A stretch of DNA of 64,000 nt from Siphonodentalium dalli (GCA_032622095.1 CP136068.1:148749365-148813364); one strand, 5' to 3'; shown: positions 1 to 11,832, counted from the first letter of the stretch. Notes: generated from the letters alone by a model not told the origin. A program made the numbers and translations.

Positions 1-340
1 CACCAAACTTCATATTGATCTTCGGGCTGACAACTAGATGGGAGCTATCGAATGCTTTGAATTTTTTTTGGAAAACATTGTCGCCAGCAGTCATCTTCTA
101 TTTTGGTTTTTATATACATGTATATCTCTTCATTCGGATAGCCAGTATTACGTAGGTACTTCAACTTTCCGCATTCCTGTCATCATTTGAAATATAAAAA
201 TTGACCTGATACATGCACCCTTCAAATTTTTTTTCGTCGTATCTATTTTAATGACCCGCATGCTAATATTGATTCAGATATATTTGTCAAACATTTCTTT
301 GTACAATATACAGGTATTTAGTTTGTAACTAAATCTAGAA
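1..340. other. No gene seen
   Basis: AT-rich sequence with no convincing open frame, splice-site pair or repeat that I could pair with another part of the window. Confidence 0.5.
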
Positions 341-1220
341 ATATATAATAGTAGCTGGTGGACCCGACTTCGTCCGGGATGTTCCCCTCTGATTTTCGGA
401 GAATTGCGCGATTTAACCTTGAATTGACTATTTTAAAGATGAAGGTCATGTCGGGGTCACGATTTGACCCGTCCAAAACACTCCCCGGACAAAAGTCACG
501 ACAAAAGTACCCGTCGAAATCCGCCCGGCTTTACCCGATTTGATCTTGAATTGACAATTTTGAATGTCAAGATCAGGTCAGGGTCATGATTGGACCCACC
601 CGAAACACTCCTGGGACAAAAGTAACAGTAGGTATCAAATTTCGTTGAAATACTTCCGTTTTACCAGATTTGACCTTGAATTGATCTTTTTGAATGTCAA
701 AGTCAGGTCGGGATCAAGATTTGACCCGTCCAAAATACTCCCTGGAAATAATGTCCCCTAGGTATCAAATTTCGTCAAATCTGTCAGGCAGTTTTCCCGG
801 CCATAGATAACAGACAAACAGACAGACAAATGTCCAAACTATATATTAGACTAGCTGATGTACTCGACTTCGTTCGGGCTAGTTAGGGATTTTTTTGTGA
901 TCGCCTCCATCTGGACAGTACCCAGTATATACAGCGTCTGGCCAAACTATTGTTCAATTGGTCCAGAAACATGCCTATATCAGCACGTTCGAGAACATGG
1001 TCCCACGTGAAATTGGACCCGTCCATATTGCTCCCGGGATCGAAGTAGTCCTACACACAAATTTTTAGTCGGATCGGTCAAGGTCCAGAAACATGCCTAT
1101 GAGCGAGGTCAAGTTGACACGTTAAATACCAAATTCGAGCAGTGTTAGAGTCTATAACACATACACACATGCATTCATGCATACACACATACATACATAC
1201 AGACAGGTGTTTCAAAATGT
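341..1220 (+). repeat. Degenerate interspersed repeat with ~130-bp tandem units
   Basis: The phrase GATTTgACCTTGAATTGA recurs near 410, 537 and 668, each followed by a related GTCAgGTCgGGgTCA and GACCCgtCCaAAA block, giving about three units of roughly 130 bp. A hairpin-like motif of the type CCCGACTTCGTCCGGG opens the block near 363, and a related one lies near 862. The stretch ends in ACAGACAGAC and ACATACATAC simple repeats near 810-835 and 1150-1205, a common tail arrangement for interspersed repeats in invertebrates. I cannot name the family. Short ORFs inside it are by-products of the repeat. Confidence 0.55.
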
Positions 1221-1392
1221 ATAATCGATAGCTACAACAATTCTATGGTAGATAGTTCACGGCCGACCTGATGCATGCATCTTAGTTTTCTTGTAATACA
1301 ATGGAGGTGTGGTCGCCATAATTGGTGGATTAGAGTTGAGTGGGTCGCACATCGATGTACTCGTTCACCGAATCTGCCCGAACAATTTGAGA

Positions 1393-1798
1393 TGGAGGTA
1401 CAGTGGTAACATTTAAATGGGGAATTCAGTGTTCATTTTCAAGACAGGTTTACTCAATATTTACAAACCGTAGAATAATTCTTCATGTCTTGTTGGAATG
1501 TTTAAGCATATATCGAGTGAGAACGCGAAGCAGAGTTGTCATTTTATGTTTTGTTTTGTGACATTTGATGGCGATATTTAAAACAATGATAAACAATGGT
1601 GACCTACTTTTTAATAATGTCAAATAATATCCAACCTGGGATGAAAATAAAAATTCTGCTTCGCGTTGTCACTTGATAAGTATTCAAACTTTCCAAAAAG
1701 GTATGATATGATCACCTCCCTTTATATGGTTTGATCAATCTTTTCCCCCAAACATAACACTGAAATCCCCATTCAAATGTTGCCACTTTACCTCCCTC
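1393..1798. repeat. Long imperfect inverted repeat (hairpin element)
   Basis: The left arm (about 1393-1546) and right arm (about 1640-1798) are reverse complements over roughly 150 bp. The left reads GGAGGTACAGTGGTAACATT and the reversed right reads GGAGGTAAAGTGGCAACATT; the inner ends are GAACGCGAAGCAGAgTT and CAACGCGAAGCAGAaTT. The spacer is about 90 bp. It would fold as one large hairpin and has the form of a foldback or MITE-type element, but I see no clear target-site duplication. Confidence 0.7.
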
Positions 1799-2101
1799 TT
1801 AACCATCTATTCATCACGCATGGTTGATTTCAACTCATAACACAGCGTTTTTATTTTTGAGATAGTTTGCCGAACGAATTAACTAGTTGCATGGTCGCTG
1901 GGGATTTTACCCGATTGTCGCAATCCCGTATACAAAAAGAAGGGGTGTGTGACACCCTCATCAAGGATAGGAATGTTAATTTGAGGTTCGAAATGTTTAG
2001 GTCACGATTAGTAGCAATCCAATCATATAAATGATAACTCGTTCTATGCAGACGGACTACTTTTAAATTAACAGGTCATTTTGTTGTTTACTGTATTTCA
2101 G

Positions 2102-2238
2102 TGGTCTCACAGAAACTTCATTCTATGCAGCGATAGTCGGGGGTGTTTTCGGTTTTATCGCCCTGTGTTTCGTGTTGTGGTGTTGCTGGTGTGCAAAGCA
2201 AGGACGATGTTTCAACCATAGAGGATCAAGGCCGTTGC
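2102..2238 (+). CDS. Transmembrane exon of a Shisa/WBP1-like membrane protein
   Basis: An exon bounded by TGTATTTCAG and the donor GTTAGT at 2239. It is 137 nt: one base finishing an upstream codon, 45 codons and one base over, so it leaves in phase 1. It encodes a single membrane segment (IVGGVFGFIALCFVLW) followed at once by a Cys-rich juxtamembrane run, CCWCAKQGRC, and basic residues. The phase and sense fit the exon at 4959, which supplies a Pro-rich PPxY tail. A Cys-rich ectodomain, one TM helix, clustered cysteines and a PY tail are features of the Shisa/WBP1/VOPP1 superfamily; the ectodomain exons are not visible and probably lie upstream of the window. Family assignment is inference from architecture. 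Confidence 0.6.
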
Positions 2239-2450
2239 GTTAGTATCTAAATGCATTATCTATAATAATTTAGGGCACTATACCCACATAGCCAACGACA
2301 AACAATGCTATACATGTATTTAGTATATGTCGGTGAACAAAGTTAACTTGTATTATGTGAAATCCTTACCGCGTCCTCGATTGTCGTCAACTTAATCAAT
2401 TGAAACATAATTAATGTATAGAATCGTCCAAATATCTAGATGACGACGTC

Positions 2451-3931
2451 CCTTTATTCCGAAGGTCCGATACTCCGAAGGTCCAGTACTCCGAAGGTCC
2501 AGTACTCCGAAGGACCTATATCACGAATGTCCAATACTACGAAGGTCCCATATTACGAACGCCCAATAATCCGAAGGCCCTATATTCCGAAAAAACCTAT
2601 ACTACGAAAGTCCAATATTCCGAAAATCGAATCTCCGAATGTCCAATAGTCAGAAGGTCCGATACTATGAAGGTATGATACTCCGACTGTCAGGTTATTA
2701 TAAGGGCGGTCGATTGATATGCGTATGCAAATTTAATTATTTTACCTCTACCATTATATGCAAACAATGTAAGTATTGGCTGACGTCGCGATAGGAGTGG
2801 GGAGCCCAAGTTCCAACTCTAGCAACAACAGAGGCACATGAGGTAAAATACTAGAATACGAATAACTGTATATATATACCATACGAGATACAAGGCTCAC
2901 AAATCTCGTATTTGAAAAATATGACTTGAAAATAGGTTTAGTTTGTACTGAAATGCGATATGTTTGAATATATTAATTTTTTTCTTAATAGTTCTGTATT
3001 TAGTCAATATAACCACCCCAACTAGAATTTTATTTAGTTTTGGCTAGTTGATCCCGGTTATCCCCCTTCGATTAATTCAGTATACAATCCTAACATCGCG
3101 TGGTAGGGCCTACGTGTTTCTCCGATTGAATACCAACCGCTATATAATCGTGCATTTGTCGAACGATTCATAACTTCTATTCTATCGATGTGGAAGCATT
3201 CATTGTTGATGTTTCCCCCATATGGTAAGAATGAAGACCGTGTGTCCTAATTATGTGCGGTAACTCTTACTTTCTCTCAGATATAGTAATACTTAGTGTT
3301 TTCAATATATCTGAGAAACTAAGATTATTTTGCCGCTTTGGTATATCCTATATCACATCATATGTGTGTGACTTAATACCTCATGTCTATGGCATCCTCA
3401 TGCCGATGGCATATAATCTCGACCCGAGACAAAATTTAATTATCTAATACGTATATAACACGACCTTTCGGTGTTTTAAATCACATGTGTGACTCTACCA
3501 GTTTCTGCAGCTTCTGAGAACAAACTAAATAAGTTGAACATTTCGACAAACATGCATACAAGAAAGATGTTTTGCGCTCGCCATCTCAGAATCTCAGAAC
3601 CAAAAACAGTCGTGATAATGCACAAAGCATATGTAGACCGATCCCTAATAAAAGCCAATCAAATGTCTGCTGGCGGTGAAACCCGTCGTTACATCAGAAC
3701 ACGTTCGGAGTATTGGACCTTCAGATCTTCGGCGTAATCGATCGTCGGAGTATAACAACTTCGGATTATTGGACCTTCGGATTATCAATATATCAGAATA
3801 TCGGACTTTCCGATTATTTAGCATTTGGAAAATCGGAACTTCGTACTATTAAGCCTTCAGAATATCGGTCTTCGTAGTATCAGACATTCGGAATATTGGA
3901 CCTTCGGAGTATTAGGTCTTTCGAATAAAGG
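2451..3931. mobile_element. Foldback-like element with tandem-repeat arms
   Basis: The left arm (2451-2693) is an array of about fifteen imperfect 15-16-bp units of the form TCCGAAGGTCCaaTACT. The right arm (about 3703-3931) is the same array in reverse complement (AGTATTGGACCTTCGGA). The outer ends match as CCTTTATTC at 2451 and GAATAAAGG ending at 3931. Long terminal inverted repeats built from short tandem repeats are the hallmark of foldback-type elements. The ~1-kb centre has only short open frames without recognisable transposase motifs, so it looks non-autonomous. I could not define a target-site duplication. Confidence 0.65.
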
Positions 3932-4436
3932 TACGCAACCATTTAGATATATCGATGCCCACAAAAAAATATACGACACGCTATGGCTTACAATATAAGC
4001 AGAACACATAATATTGTGTAGACAGACGTCAGAACGCTTGTGCAAACATTGGTCATCGAGTGTAGTCTTTCGTGTATTTTTTGATGGAAGTTCTAATCGG
4101 TAGCCTAAATTAGTATCGCAAAAGTTAACTTCAAAAGTCTTTCATATCTGGAAGTTGTATTCTCACTTAGAATCTTCCTTCATATAAGATAATCCATGTA
4201 TCTGACATATTATCGTGATAGTATGTGCATATTGGACATAAATATTCACATATGTTCATACTGGACTTATTTTATTCTGAACTAAGCCAATACTGGAATT
4301 ATACCAGTTATATGGTTTATGGCGCGGTTCAAAATGAAACTCATTATACATAGCGTACATCTGGTAAGTCGATTGAGGTACACATAGAGCGTAATTCAGA
4401 TTTAAATAATGCCAATATGTTTTTGAAATAAGTTCA

Positions 4437-4925
4437 ATAGATAGATAGATTTATTCAGCAAAAGACGCCCCATTATAGGGACAGGTTGCCATGTATAATA
4501 ATATTAACAGTGTATCATGTGACATCATACAATATATTGACATTACATACATTGAATAATAGTGATAATATATATATATATATATTCATTAATTGCGTAT
4601 ATTTTTATCTGTATAGTGAGTTATCATACATGATTCAACACACGTAATTTGTCTAGTTTAGCTGTGATCTGGCCTCGAATAACCGCTTGACTACGTTGCA
4701 GATTTGGGAGCATATTTGAGCCGTGCCATTGGCTAGTATATGTGTGAGTTGGTCCAATCTACTCATCAATCGAAAATTGATAAAATTATCACCCATAATT
4801 TTAATGAGTTCATTCCGTATAGGAAGAAATGTTGGACAATCAATTAGGAAATGCCTCTCATCGTCGATGGCTTCGTCATTACACATAACACATAATATGA
4901 GCTTATTTTTATGAGAACAGGCTGA
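4437..4925 (-). mobile_element. 5'-truncated LINE, 3' end with Cys-His motif
   Basis: Read on the minus strand, about 4653-4925 encodes the end of a non-LTR retrotransposon ORF2: a Cys/His cluster (CVMCNDEAIDDERHF then LIDCP) followed by the typical LARS-type ending EARSQLN. The 3' end carries AATAAA and a TCTATCTATCTA tail (plus-strand AGATAGATAGAT near 4440), as in LINEs with short tandem tails. It is a severely 5'-truncated copy inserted in the intron of the membrane-protein gene. Confidence 0.7.
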
Positions 4926-4958
4926 TTGATCACTGCTGATATTTCATATTTCTTGCAG

Positions 4959-5209
4959 CCACACCGACTGCTGATGCTGATGGAAATATCACGCAGCCAC
5001 CGTTTACTGGATCGGTGACATCGGGGCAATACCCTCCGACGGAAATGTATGGACAAGCAGGTTACCCCCCACCATATCATCATACTTTACAATCTCCCCC
5101 ACAGCAACATCAAAACGAAGATAGCCATGAAATGAAAAGTTACCCATATGAGGATCCGCCTCCATCATATGATCAAATTCATAGTCTGGTCGTTGAAACT
5201 CGATTTTAA
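4959..5209 (+). CDS. Terminal exon, Pro-rich PPxY tail of the Shisa/WBP1-like protein
   Basis: The exon begins after TTTCTTGCAG; its first two bases complete the codon left by the donor at 2238. It then reads 82 residues to TAA at 5207-5209: TPTADADGNITQPPF, then a Pro/Tyr/Gln-rich stretch holding YPPPY and, near the end, EDPPPSYDQI. These PPxY motifs are ligands for WW domains such as NEDD4-type ubiquitin ligases, so the tail probably controls trafficking or turnover. The last ten codons and the stop lie in a sequence that recurs downstream as a repeat (see 5190-6525), so the C-terminus may have been supplied by a repeat. The splice join is inferred, not shown by a transcript. Confidence 0.65.
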
Positions 5210-6525
5210 GGTGAACCTAGAACAAATTGTTGACAAGCTGTTTTTTGGTGTCATTTTGTCGGGTAGAAACTGGGGAACAATATATCCGCTGAAATCCGCT
5301 TTGGGGAAAAATTGCTACTACTCTTTGAAATAGGGTCGTATTTATGGCTTCTTGTGTCAAATTTGCTGTTCCTTATTAGTCCAGTCAATCTTATGGAAAG
5401 AAACACCCAAACCGTGAACAAATTGCTATGCAATGTCTTTTGGTGTGTTTGAATGTGACTATACCACAAAGAGGTGTCAAATTGTAATTATCTACTTGAA
5501 ACTCGATTTTAAGGTGAACATATATTAAATTGGTAACAAGCTGTTTTTTGGTGTTATTTAGTCGGGCAGCATCAGGGGAATATATCCAAAATCAGCTGTT
5601 CGTAACTTTTTATACAGATCTTTGAAACAGGGTCCAATTTATGTTTTGCAGTTCCTTATTAGTCCAGTCAAACGGATGGAAAGGAACGCCCAACTGTGAA
5701 CAAATTTGTTATCCAATGACTTTTAGCGTTTTTGAGTGTAACTATACTCATATGATAACATAGCCAAAATCCCCATGAAATCCAGAATGGGAAAGTCGTC
5801 ATTTTGGGTCAAAAGACTGGAATATATAAACAAAATGGTGAAATTTGGATTTGAAGAGATGGCCTCATGTTTGCTAAAATGGGCACTAGTGGTTCATATC
5901 TGACATCTAATGAGTTTTCAGTACACTGGTGTGATCGATTTGCGGATTTTCTGGGCATTAAAATAATATTTTTTTCTTAGAAATTTAGTACATCAATTTC
6001 GAATTTGAGGGAACTGAGGGGCCCAAATTCCCAATCCTCGTGATATGGCTCACGATTATCAGACATTGGTTTTTTAATATGTTTTATGTTGGCACAAATT
6101 GCCATTTAAGCACATTTCTGATAAATGGAAACGATCTGATGAAATTAGGCGAATATCGTCCTATTTTACCACTTTCGGTCGCCATTTTGTCCGCCATTTT
6201 GAATTTTGACAATCGAATTGTACACGAAATGACATATGTCTGTCATGACAACAATAATAATTTGTTAATGTTGCATGTTTCTGCCATTTGCATAACTTAA
6301 ATTTAAATGCCATTCAAGTGTATATTTCACGAGGAATGGAAAATTATACATAAAAACCATAAGTAGGACCTTTTTTTCAAAAAGCTCTAAAAAAAATTCC
6401 CCAAAGCAGATTTTAGCGGATTCTAGATATGTTGTTTCCGAGATTCTGCTCCACATAATTACACCAAAAACAGGTTGTCAACAATTTGTTCTTGGTCCAT
6501 TGCTTCAACGACCAGACTATCATCC
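5190..6525. repeat. Three copies of a ~270-300-bp module, two direct and one inverted
   Basis: Copy 1 (about 5190-5490) and copy 2 (about 5493-5765) both start with TTGAAACTCGATTTTAAGGT and share GCTGTTTTTTGGTGT, then GTTCCTTATTAGTCCAGTCA. A third copy lies inverted at about 6250-6525: its reverse complement contains ATAGTCTGGTCGTTGAA, ACAAATTGTTGACAA and CTGCTTTGGGGAA in the same order as copy 1. Copy 1 includes the stop codon of the exon ending at 5209 and would form its 3'UTR. No gene is seen between 5210 and 7080 apart from this. An AATAAA is present at 6897-6902. Confidence 0.75.
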
Positions 6526-7082
6526 AAATGTTCCACATGGCGAGTGATTTTTGTGATGGTGTGTAAAATCATAGATGTGCCAAGAGATCAGTATAGGAAT
6601 GCATACGTTGAACATCAAGGAATGTCCAAAACGACAACTTAGTTGTATTGAGTGCAATAAACCGGCTATTTGGTGTTATGTTTTTTACATGTGCAGAACA
6701 GTACGCATCAACAGTATTAGTGAATTGTTTTTATCTTTCAATTTCAAAATATATATATTGAAACGCAATTGATTGCATTTACTACCATTGGCTTGGTGGG
6801 CATCCACGTGCGGAGAATATAGACGACAAGGTTTTTAAGGTTAGTATCCAGAAGCAAGTCAACCAGACGTGTAGTAACAATGGAAAGGAATGTAATAATA
6901 AAACATTCTCGTAAGTTAGGCAAAGCAAATTTAATGTTATGTTCGCGGCTATAGACTAATCGATCGATAATTCACATGTGTACTCTGGGTTAACTTACAG
7001 TGCAGCATGGTGTGATATCCAAACTGTAATGTATTTCAGAAAAAAAAAACCATTCAGCTCAGTTTATTGAAATCAACAAGCA

Positions 7083-7440
7083 GTGCATATAAGAAACCAA
7101 TGTAGTTTGACTGTGTTTTATTGGGGAGGCGCTGCAATATATTCTCTGAACATATACAGAAGAACATCCAGCGTACACGACATGATAGACCAACTAAGAT
7201 GGCACTCTTTACAGTCCAGGAGGCACCATGCTCAATTATTGATGATGCACACAATCCTCCATCAACATGCAGTATTCAAAATAGATGAGTATGCCAAAAG
7301 AACACGGGAATCCAGACACACTAACTAGCTACCTAATTCCACACCCCAACTACGTATACGATTACCACACATTTTCTTTCTTCCTCCGGACCATAAGAAA
7401 ATGGAATGCTATACCAACTGAAATAGTCATCAGCCAATAG
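7083..7440 (+). mobile_element. LINE ORF2 C-terminal fragment
   Basis: The plus strand encodes the conserved end of a CR1/jockey-like LINE ORF2: SLNIYRRTSSVHDMIDQLRW followed by LQSRRHHAQLLMMHTILHQH. After a frame break near 7320 it continues in another frame with HTFSFFLRTIRKWNAIP. This pattern (RTSSV..ML..L.W..L..RR...L.MM..I.H, then F..R.I..WN.LP) is typical of these elements just after the reverse transcriptase. It is 5'-truncated and frame-broken, so inactive. Confidence 0.65.
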
Positions 7441-7956
7441 TATTTTGGAATATACTGTTCGGGGTTATTTCTAAATTCATCACCTATCAGTAGGATATGA
7501 TACTCGTCTCCTATCCCCTACCACACTGTTCACAGGTATTACAAGGTATACTGTTTCGCCACCGCCCTTTTTCGACGGGGAGTCGTTGGTTGGCTGTTCT
7601 AAATTTCACCATAAAAGGGATCAGATGATCTGGCAACTGAAGCAAATACCGGCTAATACAAGGGCTGGTTTTAATTTTTCTGTAAACAGTTGCTCTTGAT
7701 GAATCAGATGATTCTAGATCGATAACAAGTTTAGCCCAATGTTGCTCTATAAGAAAGGTCTAATATTTCGAATGTCCTGTTTAGATAAAGCGGACTGTGA
7801 CTCCCAGGTAGAACATAGATCAAGTTCATTCAGGGTGTTTGTCACAAAGTTAAGTCATTTTGACATGCGTGTTAACTTGGGATCGTTTTCGTGTAATTGC
7901 TTTACAATAAGATATATATTCTTAGTCAGTTCTGAACCATCGCTAGATACAATTTT

Positions 7957-10245
7957 TTACCAATAAGTTAATACTCTGCCCTTTATTTCCACTAAAATGG
8001 GATGTCTACCAAGTTCGCCATACACCATATAATTAGGTGTACTAGATTTCATGCCTTGTAATATTTTACAAAATTTCATATGTAGAGTTTCAAGGGTTAG
8101 GATTATCTCAAAGCACCATATTTCGCTACCATATAAAATTATTGGCAAGATCATAGTATCAAATAATTTCAACATCATACCAATTGGCGAGATGTAGTTT
8201 ACGGATCTTATTGAATAGACTGAACATAGCCTTTGATGAAACATTTATCGTTTTATTCAGGGAATTGCAGAATCTGCCGTTATAAAAGAAATTAACACCT
8301 ACGTAGTTAAACTCTTTGACTATTTCTAGTTCACCTCCATTATAAGTAAAAACTGGCAAACGTTTGGACATTTTGTTGCAGAAAATGAGAACATTCGTTT
8401 TTCTCGTATTAACCTGGAATCTCCAGGAATCAGTGTAATCGGCAAACGCCAGGAGGGCACGTTGCATAGTTTCCTCCGTGTCGGTTATAAGTCTATGAAT
8501 GTAAAGAAAAGCTTACGACCACTCAATAAATATATATCAATTATGCTATGTAACACAAATATGTTGTCAATTATTGAGTGAGCTTTTCTGAAGCCGGTTT
8601 GAAACTTAATAAGCTCTTGGTCTTCTGAGAAGGAAATAAGTCTAGCATTGGAAATGGAGGTGAAAACCTTAGCTAAGCAGCTAAGGAGTGTTATACCACG
8701 ATAAGATTCTGGGCTATATGGGTCGCCGGATTTCGCCGATGGCACAATCACATGGGAAGTTTCCAGTGTCCAGGATTGGGTTGAAGTAATCTCGATAAAT
8801 AGGCGGCATGATATCACATGAAGCCCGTATATACTCATTGTGTACTTTATCAATGTCTGTTGCTTTACCCCCTTTAGGAGAAATATTACTTATTTAATTT
8901 CGTTCTCCGTTATCGCGTCATTTATATATGAACAGTCTGTTATATCAAAATCGGATTCGATGAAATTATCCATTTTTATCAGAACTATCATCACATATAT
9001 TTTGCTCCTTAAAATAACCAAAGAATGTTTCCAGTTTTACTTTATTGTGCGTGCGTGTACATTTTTTGTCACTGAGATCCTCAAGTTTCTTCCAAAAACT
9101 TTTGGATGATATTTCGTTTAATTGCCGCAATTCTGATACATTTTCATATTGTTTTGTTTTGATTTTGCTATCCATAATTTTCCTGTATTTAATACCGGCG
9201 TACTTAAGTGACAACATATTTTCAGCCGATCGATTTCGATTGTATTCTAACTTCATGTGAAGGAAATCTTTTCGAGCAAACCGACAATCGCTGTCAAACC
9301 AAGACATCTTATTTGATGAATCGCCTGTATTTCTACTCCGTTGTCGCCTAGTTCACAGTGTCGCCTTAGCTGCGTTTAGTATACAGGTAGTTATAGTCCT
9401 GCCTAAGTTATCAATGTCGCCATTTTTTGTGGGTATATTGCCAGCCCGTTCTCGGTTTAAGGTTGTTATACTGTGATTCAATTCATCGCTATCTAAAAAA
9501 CAAGATAAGTTATCTCCCGTTACTGGGTCCCAACTCTGATACACGTTCATTCAAACTCCAGGCTGAGTTATCTCCCATCGCTCCACTGAGATACCACTGC
9601 CATAATGACATTAATTGGTAAGGAATTCTTACGTGTTTTTAGTTCTTATGTTTTAGGATTAAAATTGTCTATGTCTGGCTCAGTTCATATTGTTCTTATC
9701 AATACCGAAAGAATTACCATTATTGCAAACTTAAAAAAAAAATTGGTGGTCAAAACAAGATAATATGTGACTAAATAGTAGTAAATACAGTTCCGCGACG
9801 ATATGTAAAAATAGATTTATCGTCTGCAAAGTACACTCATTGTGCAGTGATATATCACAGCGATAGCGTAGAGGGCGCTGTATGGAGTTTGACGTTCATT
9901 TACTTTGTTATGCGTTGTCTTGTGAGTGACATTTTCTGGTGATGGATTTTCAACAATTTGGAACTGTAACTCTAAATGTATGCCATGGTGTATATCACTG
10001 AACAAGGGAGAAAAATCATTTACTCGGTAGTTCTTTGTCACAAGAATAATACCAATATTGCCAACCATGTAATCGATAACACTACGGTCGCTCGATGTAA
10101 ACATACCACTAGACTTGTCATCACCGAACCATCCGTTGATAATAAAGAGACTTGATTCTCCACATATATGGATAAGCCTATAACCACAGCTGTCCACTCT
10201 ACATTTATCTAGAGATACCCGCTCCAGGAAGTTAAAACGCGACAA
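7957..10245 (-). pseudogene. Decayed LINE: endonuclease and reverse transcriptase remnants
   Basis: On the minus strand the pieces follow LINE ORF2 order. 10245-9817 resembles an AP-type endonuclease C-terminal half (CGYRLIHIC, LFIINGWFGDD, RSVIDYM, SDIHHGIHLEL). 9550-8966 is the linker. 8853-8485 holds reverse transcriptase blocks (YRGITLLSCLAKVFTSI, QTGFR, ending FFTFIDL at motif A). 8467-7957 is the RT thumb and C-terminus (MQRALLAFADYTDSW, MILPIILYGSEIWC). The segment from motif A to the catalytic DD motif is missing: FIDL is followed almost directly by TDTEETMQRAL, so an internal deletion removed the palm core. Several frameshifts add to this. It cannot be active. Confidence 0.8.
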
Positions 10246-10724
10246 ACGTATGCACTATGTTGTACGCCAACAATAATTTACAACCAACCTACCTTAAGGG
10301 ATCGACTCGTTCCATCTTGAATCATAATTTCGACATGCAGCTAATGAATCACCCAGATATTTCAATTTAAACAGTACATAGTAACACTTTTCTTATAACG
10401 GTATCAACTTAAAACTTCGAATATTATTGTTCACTAACTATATGCAAATTAGCAAACACCACAACTGGTGTTTTTGCGAAGACGTGGGGTATATACAATT
10501 TATTATTATAGTACATTTTAGTGATGTGAAGTAGCTGAATTACCGCACTGCGTATGCTTGAAGATATTCTTGCACTATAAGATCAGGCTGGCGACAAAAA
10601 AATGTCTCCCGGCCTTTATCATTATCGTGGCCACGACCATGAGCAAGGTATTCAAAGCACGGCGGTTGATGTAACAACTCATCATTTTTACACGAGTAGT
10701 CAAATCCAACTTCATATATATATA

Positions 10725-10772
<48 letters not shown>

Positions 10773-11800
10773 ACCTTCCAACATACATCCTTCGCTCCCA
10801 GCTCAGTCAATTTACCTTGCTCTAAACTATCTACACAGCATTGCTTGTATTTGATTGATTTATTAATTTTACCACCATAACACATGGTATATGACATAGC
10901 ACATAATATGAATATAACATACACTAGTCAATAATACATATACCCATATACAAAGATGAATTTTACTGAACTGGCTAAGTGGCACTGGGTATAAAATTTT
11001 GATGAATAATTTCAGGACAGTTGTATTTTCATTTTTAATAATGAAACAGGATTTACACAACATAACGGAAATACTAGCTCCTTCTATTATGTTCTGTACC
11101 TCCAGCTTCACTGTTCCTTCATGTGATATTTCTATTTTATCCGTTTGAATGCAAGTTTTAGAAATATGCAAATTCGTTTCAGTATTGCCATGTTCCATAT
11201 AGTAACTAAATCGTGGAATATCTCTCTAACGGGATATTTCCAATAATATTATTGTGGGATGTATTTCTCTCTGAGGTCTTTAATTTGATGATGCCTATGT
11301 AAATCCATCATATCAGAAGAGAACTATTCACTGACACAGAACGGATATCCTTCACTGATGGTAGTTATCTTCTCGAATTGTCTATCAAGAACAATGGAGG
11401 TGTTTTAACAAAATAAAAAACCGTTTTATGTCGCGCTTAAACAGTCAGTTCTTTGTTCGGCGATGCTTTTAAACAACACTCTCGTTTGGGTACCGATGTG
11501 GTCGAACCCCTATTATGATGTGGCTGTGTTATCTAGTGATATTGTATTGTTCGAAGTGTACGTGCACTGTGGTAATAGGTAGGAAGAGCGGAAATAGTGC
11601 ATTGTGACAGCGTCGACATTGTAGAACCCAGGTCGATCCAATTCTTCCGAGAAATAATCAAATGCATCACAGCATTGCCGTTTCAAGAGCGACAATTAAT
11701 TCCGAATCGAATGGGTGATCTACTGTCAGTGCGTCATTGATATACATCACTGTAAGTTGTTTGGTAAATTCTACGCAGGAGACAATATTTGACATTTCCA
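10246..11800. other. Gene-poor stretch
   Basis: No coding region that I can support. It contains the TA microsatellite at 10711-10772 and short AT-rich ORFs on both strands that are by-products of that repeat. Confidence 0.5.
10711..10772. repeat. (TA)n microsatellite
   Basis: About 60 bp of nearly pure TATATA, broken once by TTTA. The open frames rich in alternating Tyr and Ile across it are artefacts. Confidence 0.9.
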
Positions 11801-11804
11801 CAGT

Positions 11805-11832
11805 ATGATGGTGAATTCCGCAAATATTGGAT
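11805..11832 (+). pseudogene. Start exon related to the one at 53115 (MMVNSA type)
   Basis: ATGATGGTGAATTCCGCA encodes MMVNSANIG and is followed by the strong donor GTGAGTAA at 11833, leaving in phase 1. The same arrangement occurs at 53115 (MMVNSAFLT, then GTGAGTAAG). Similarity continues upstream (GAGACAA..ATT..AC before the ATG) and into the intron (CTTCATC, TATCACT, ATTATGT). I could not join this exon in frame to the candidate second exon at 12237, because acceptors near 12226-12234 give an early stop. I therefore list it as a probable decayed copy; it could still be live with exons I did not identify. Confidence 0.4.

Larger units (their letters stand above)
2239..4958 (+). other. Intron of the Shisa/WBP1-like gene, filled by mobile elements
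   Basis: The intron runs from donor GTTAGT at 2239 to acceptor TTTCTTGCAG ending at 4958. It holds a foldback-like element (2451-3931) and a LINE 3' fragment (4437-4925) that ends about 35 bp before the acceptor. Confidence 0.55.

Noticed and set aside
3253-3737. Open frames of 64 and 82 codons inside the foldback-like element
   Set aside because: No transposase motif; the 82-codon frame runs into the mirrored minisatellite arm and both look like chance ORFs.
10540-10924. Tyr/Ile-rich ORFs on both strands
   Set aside because: They are translations of the TA microsatellite.
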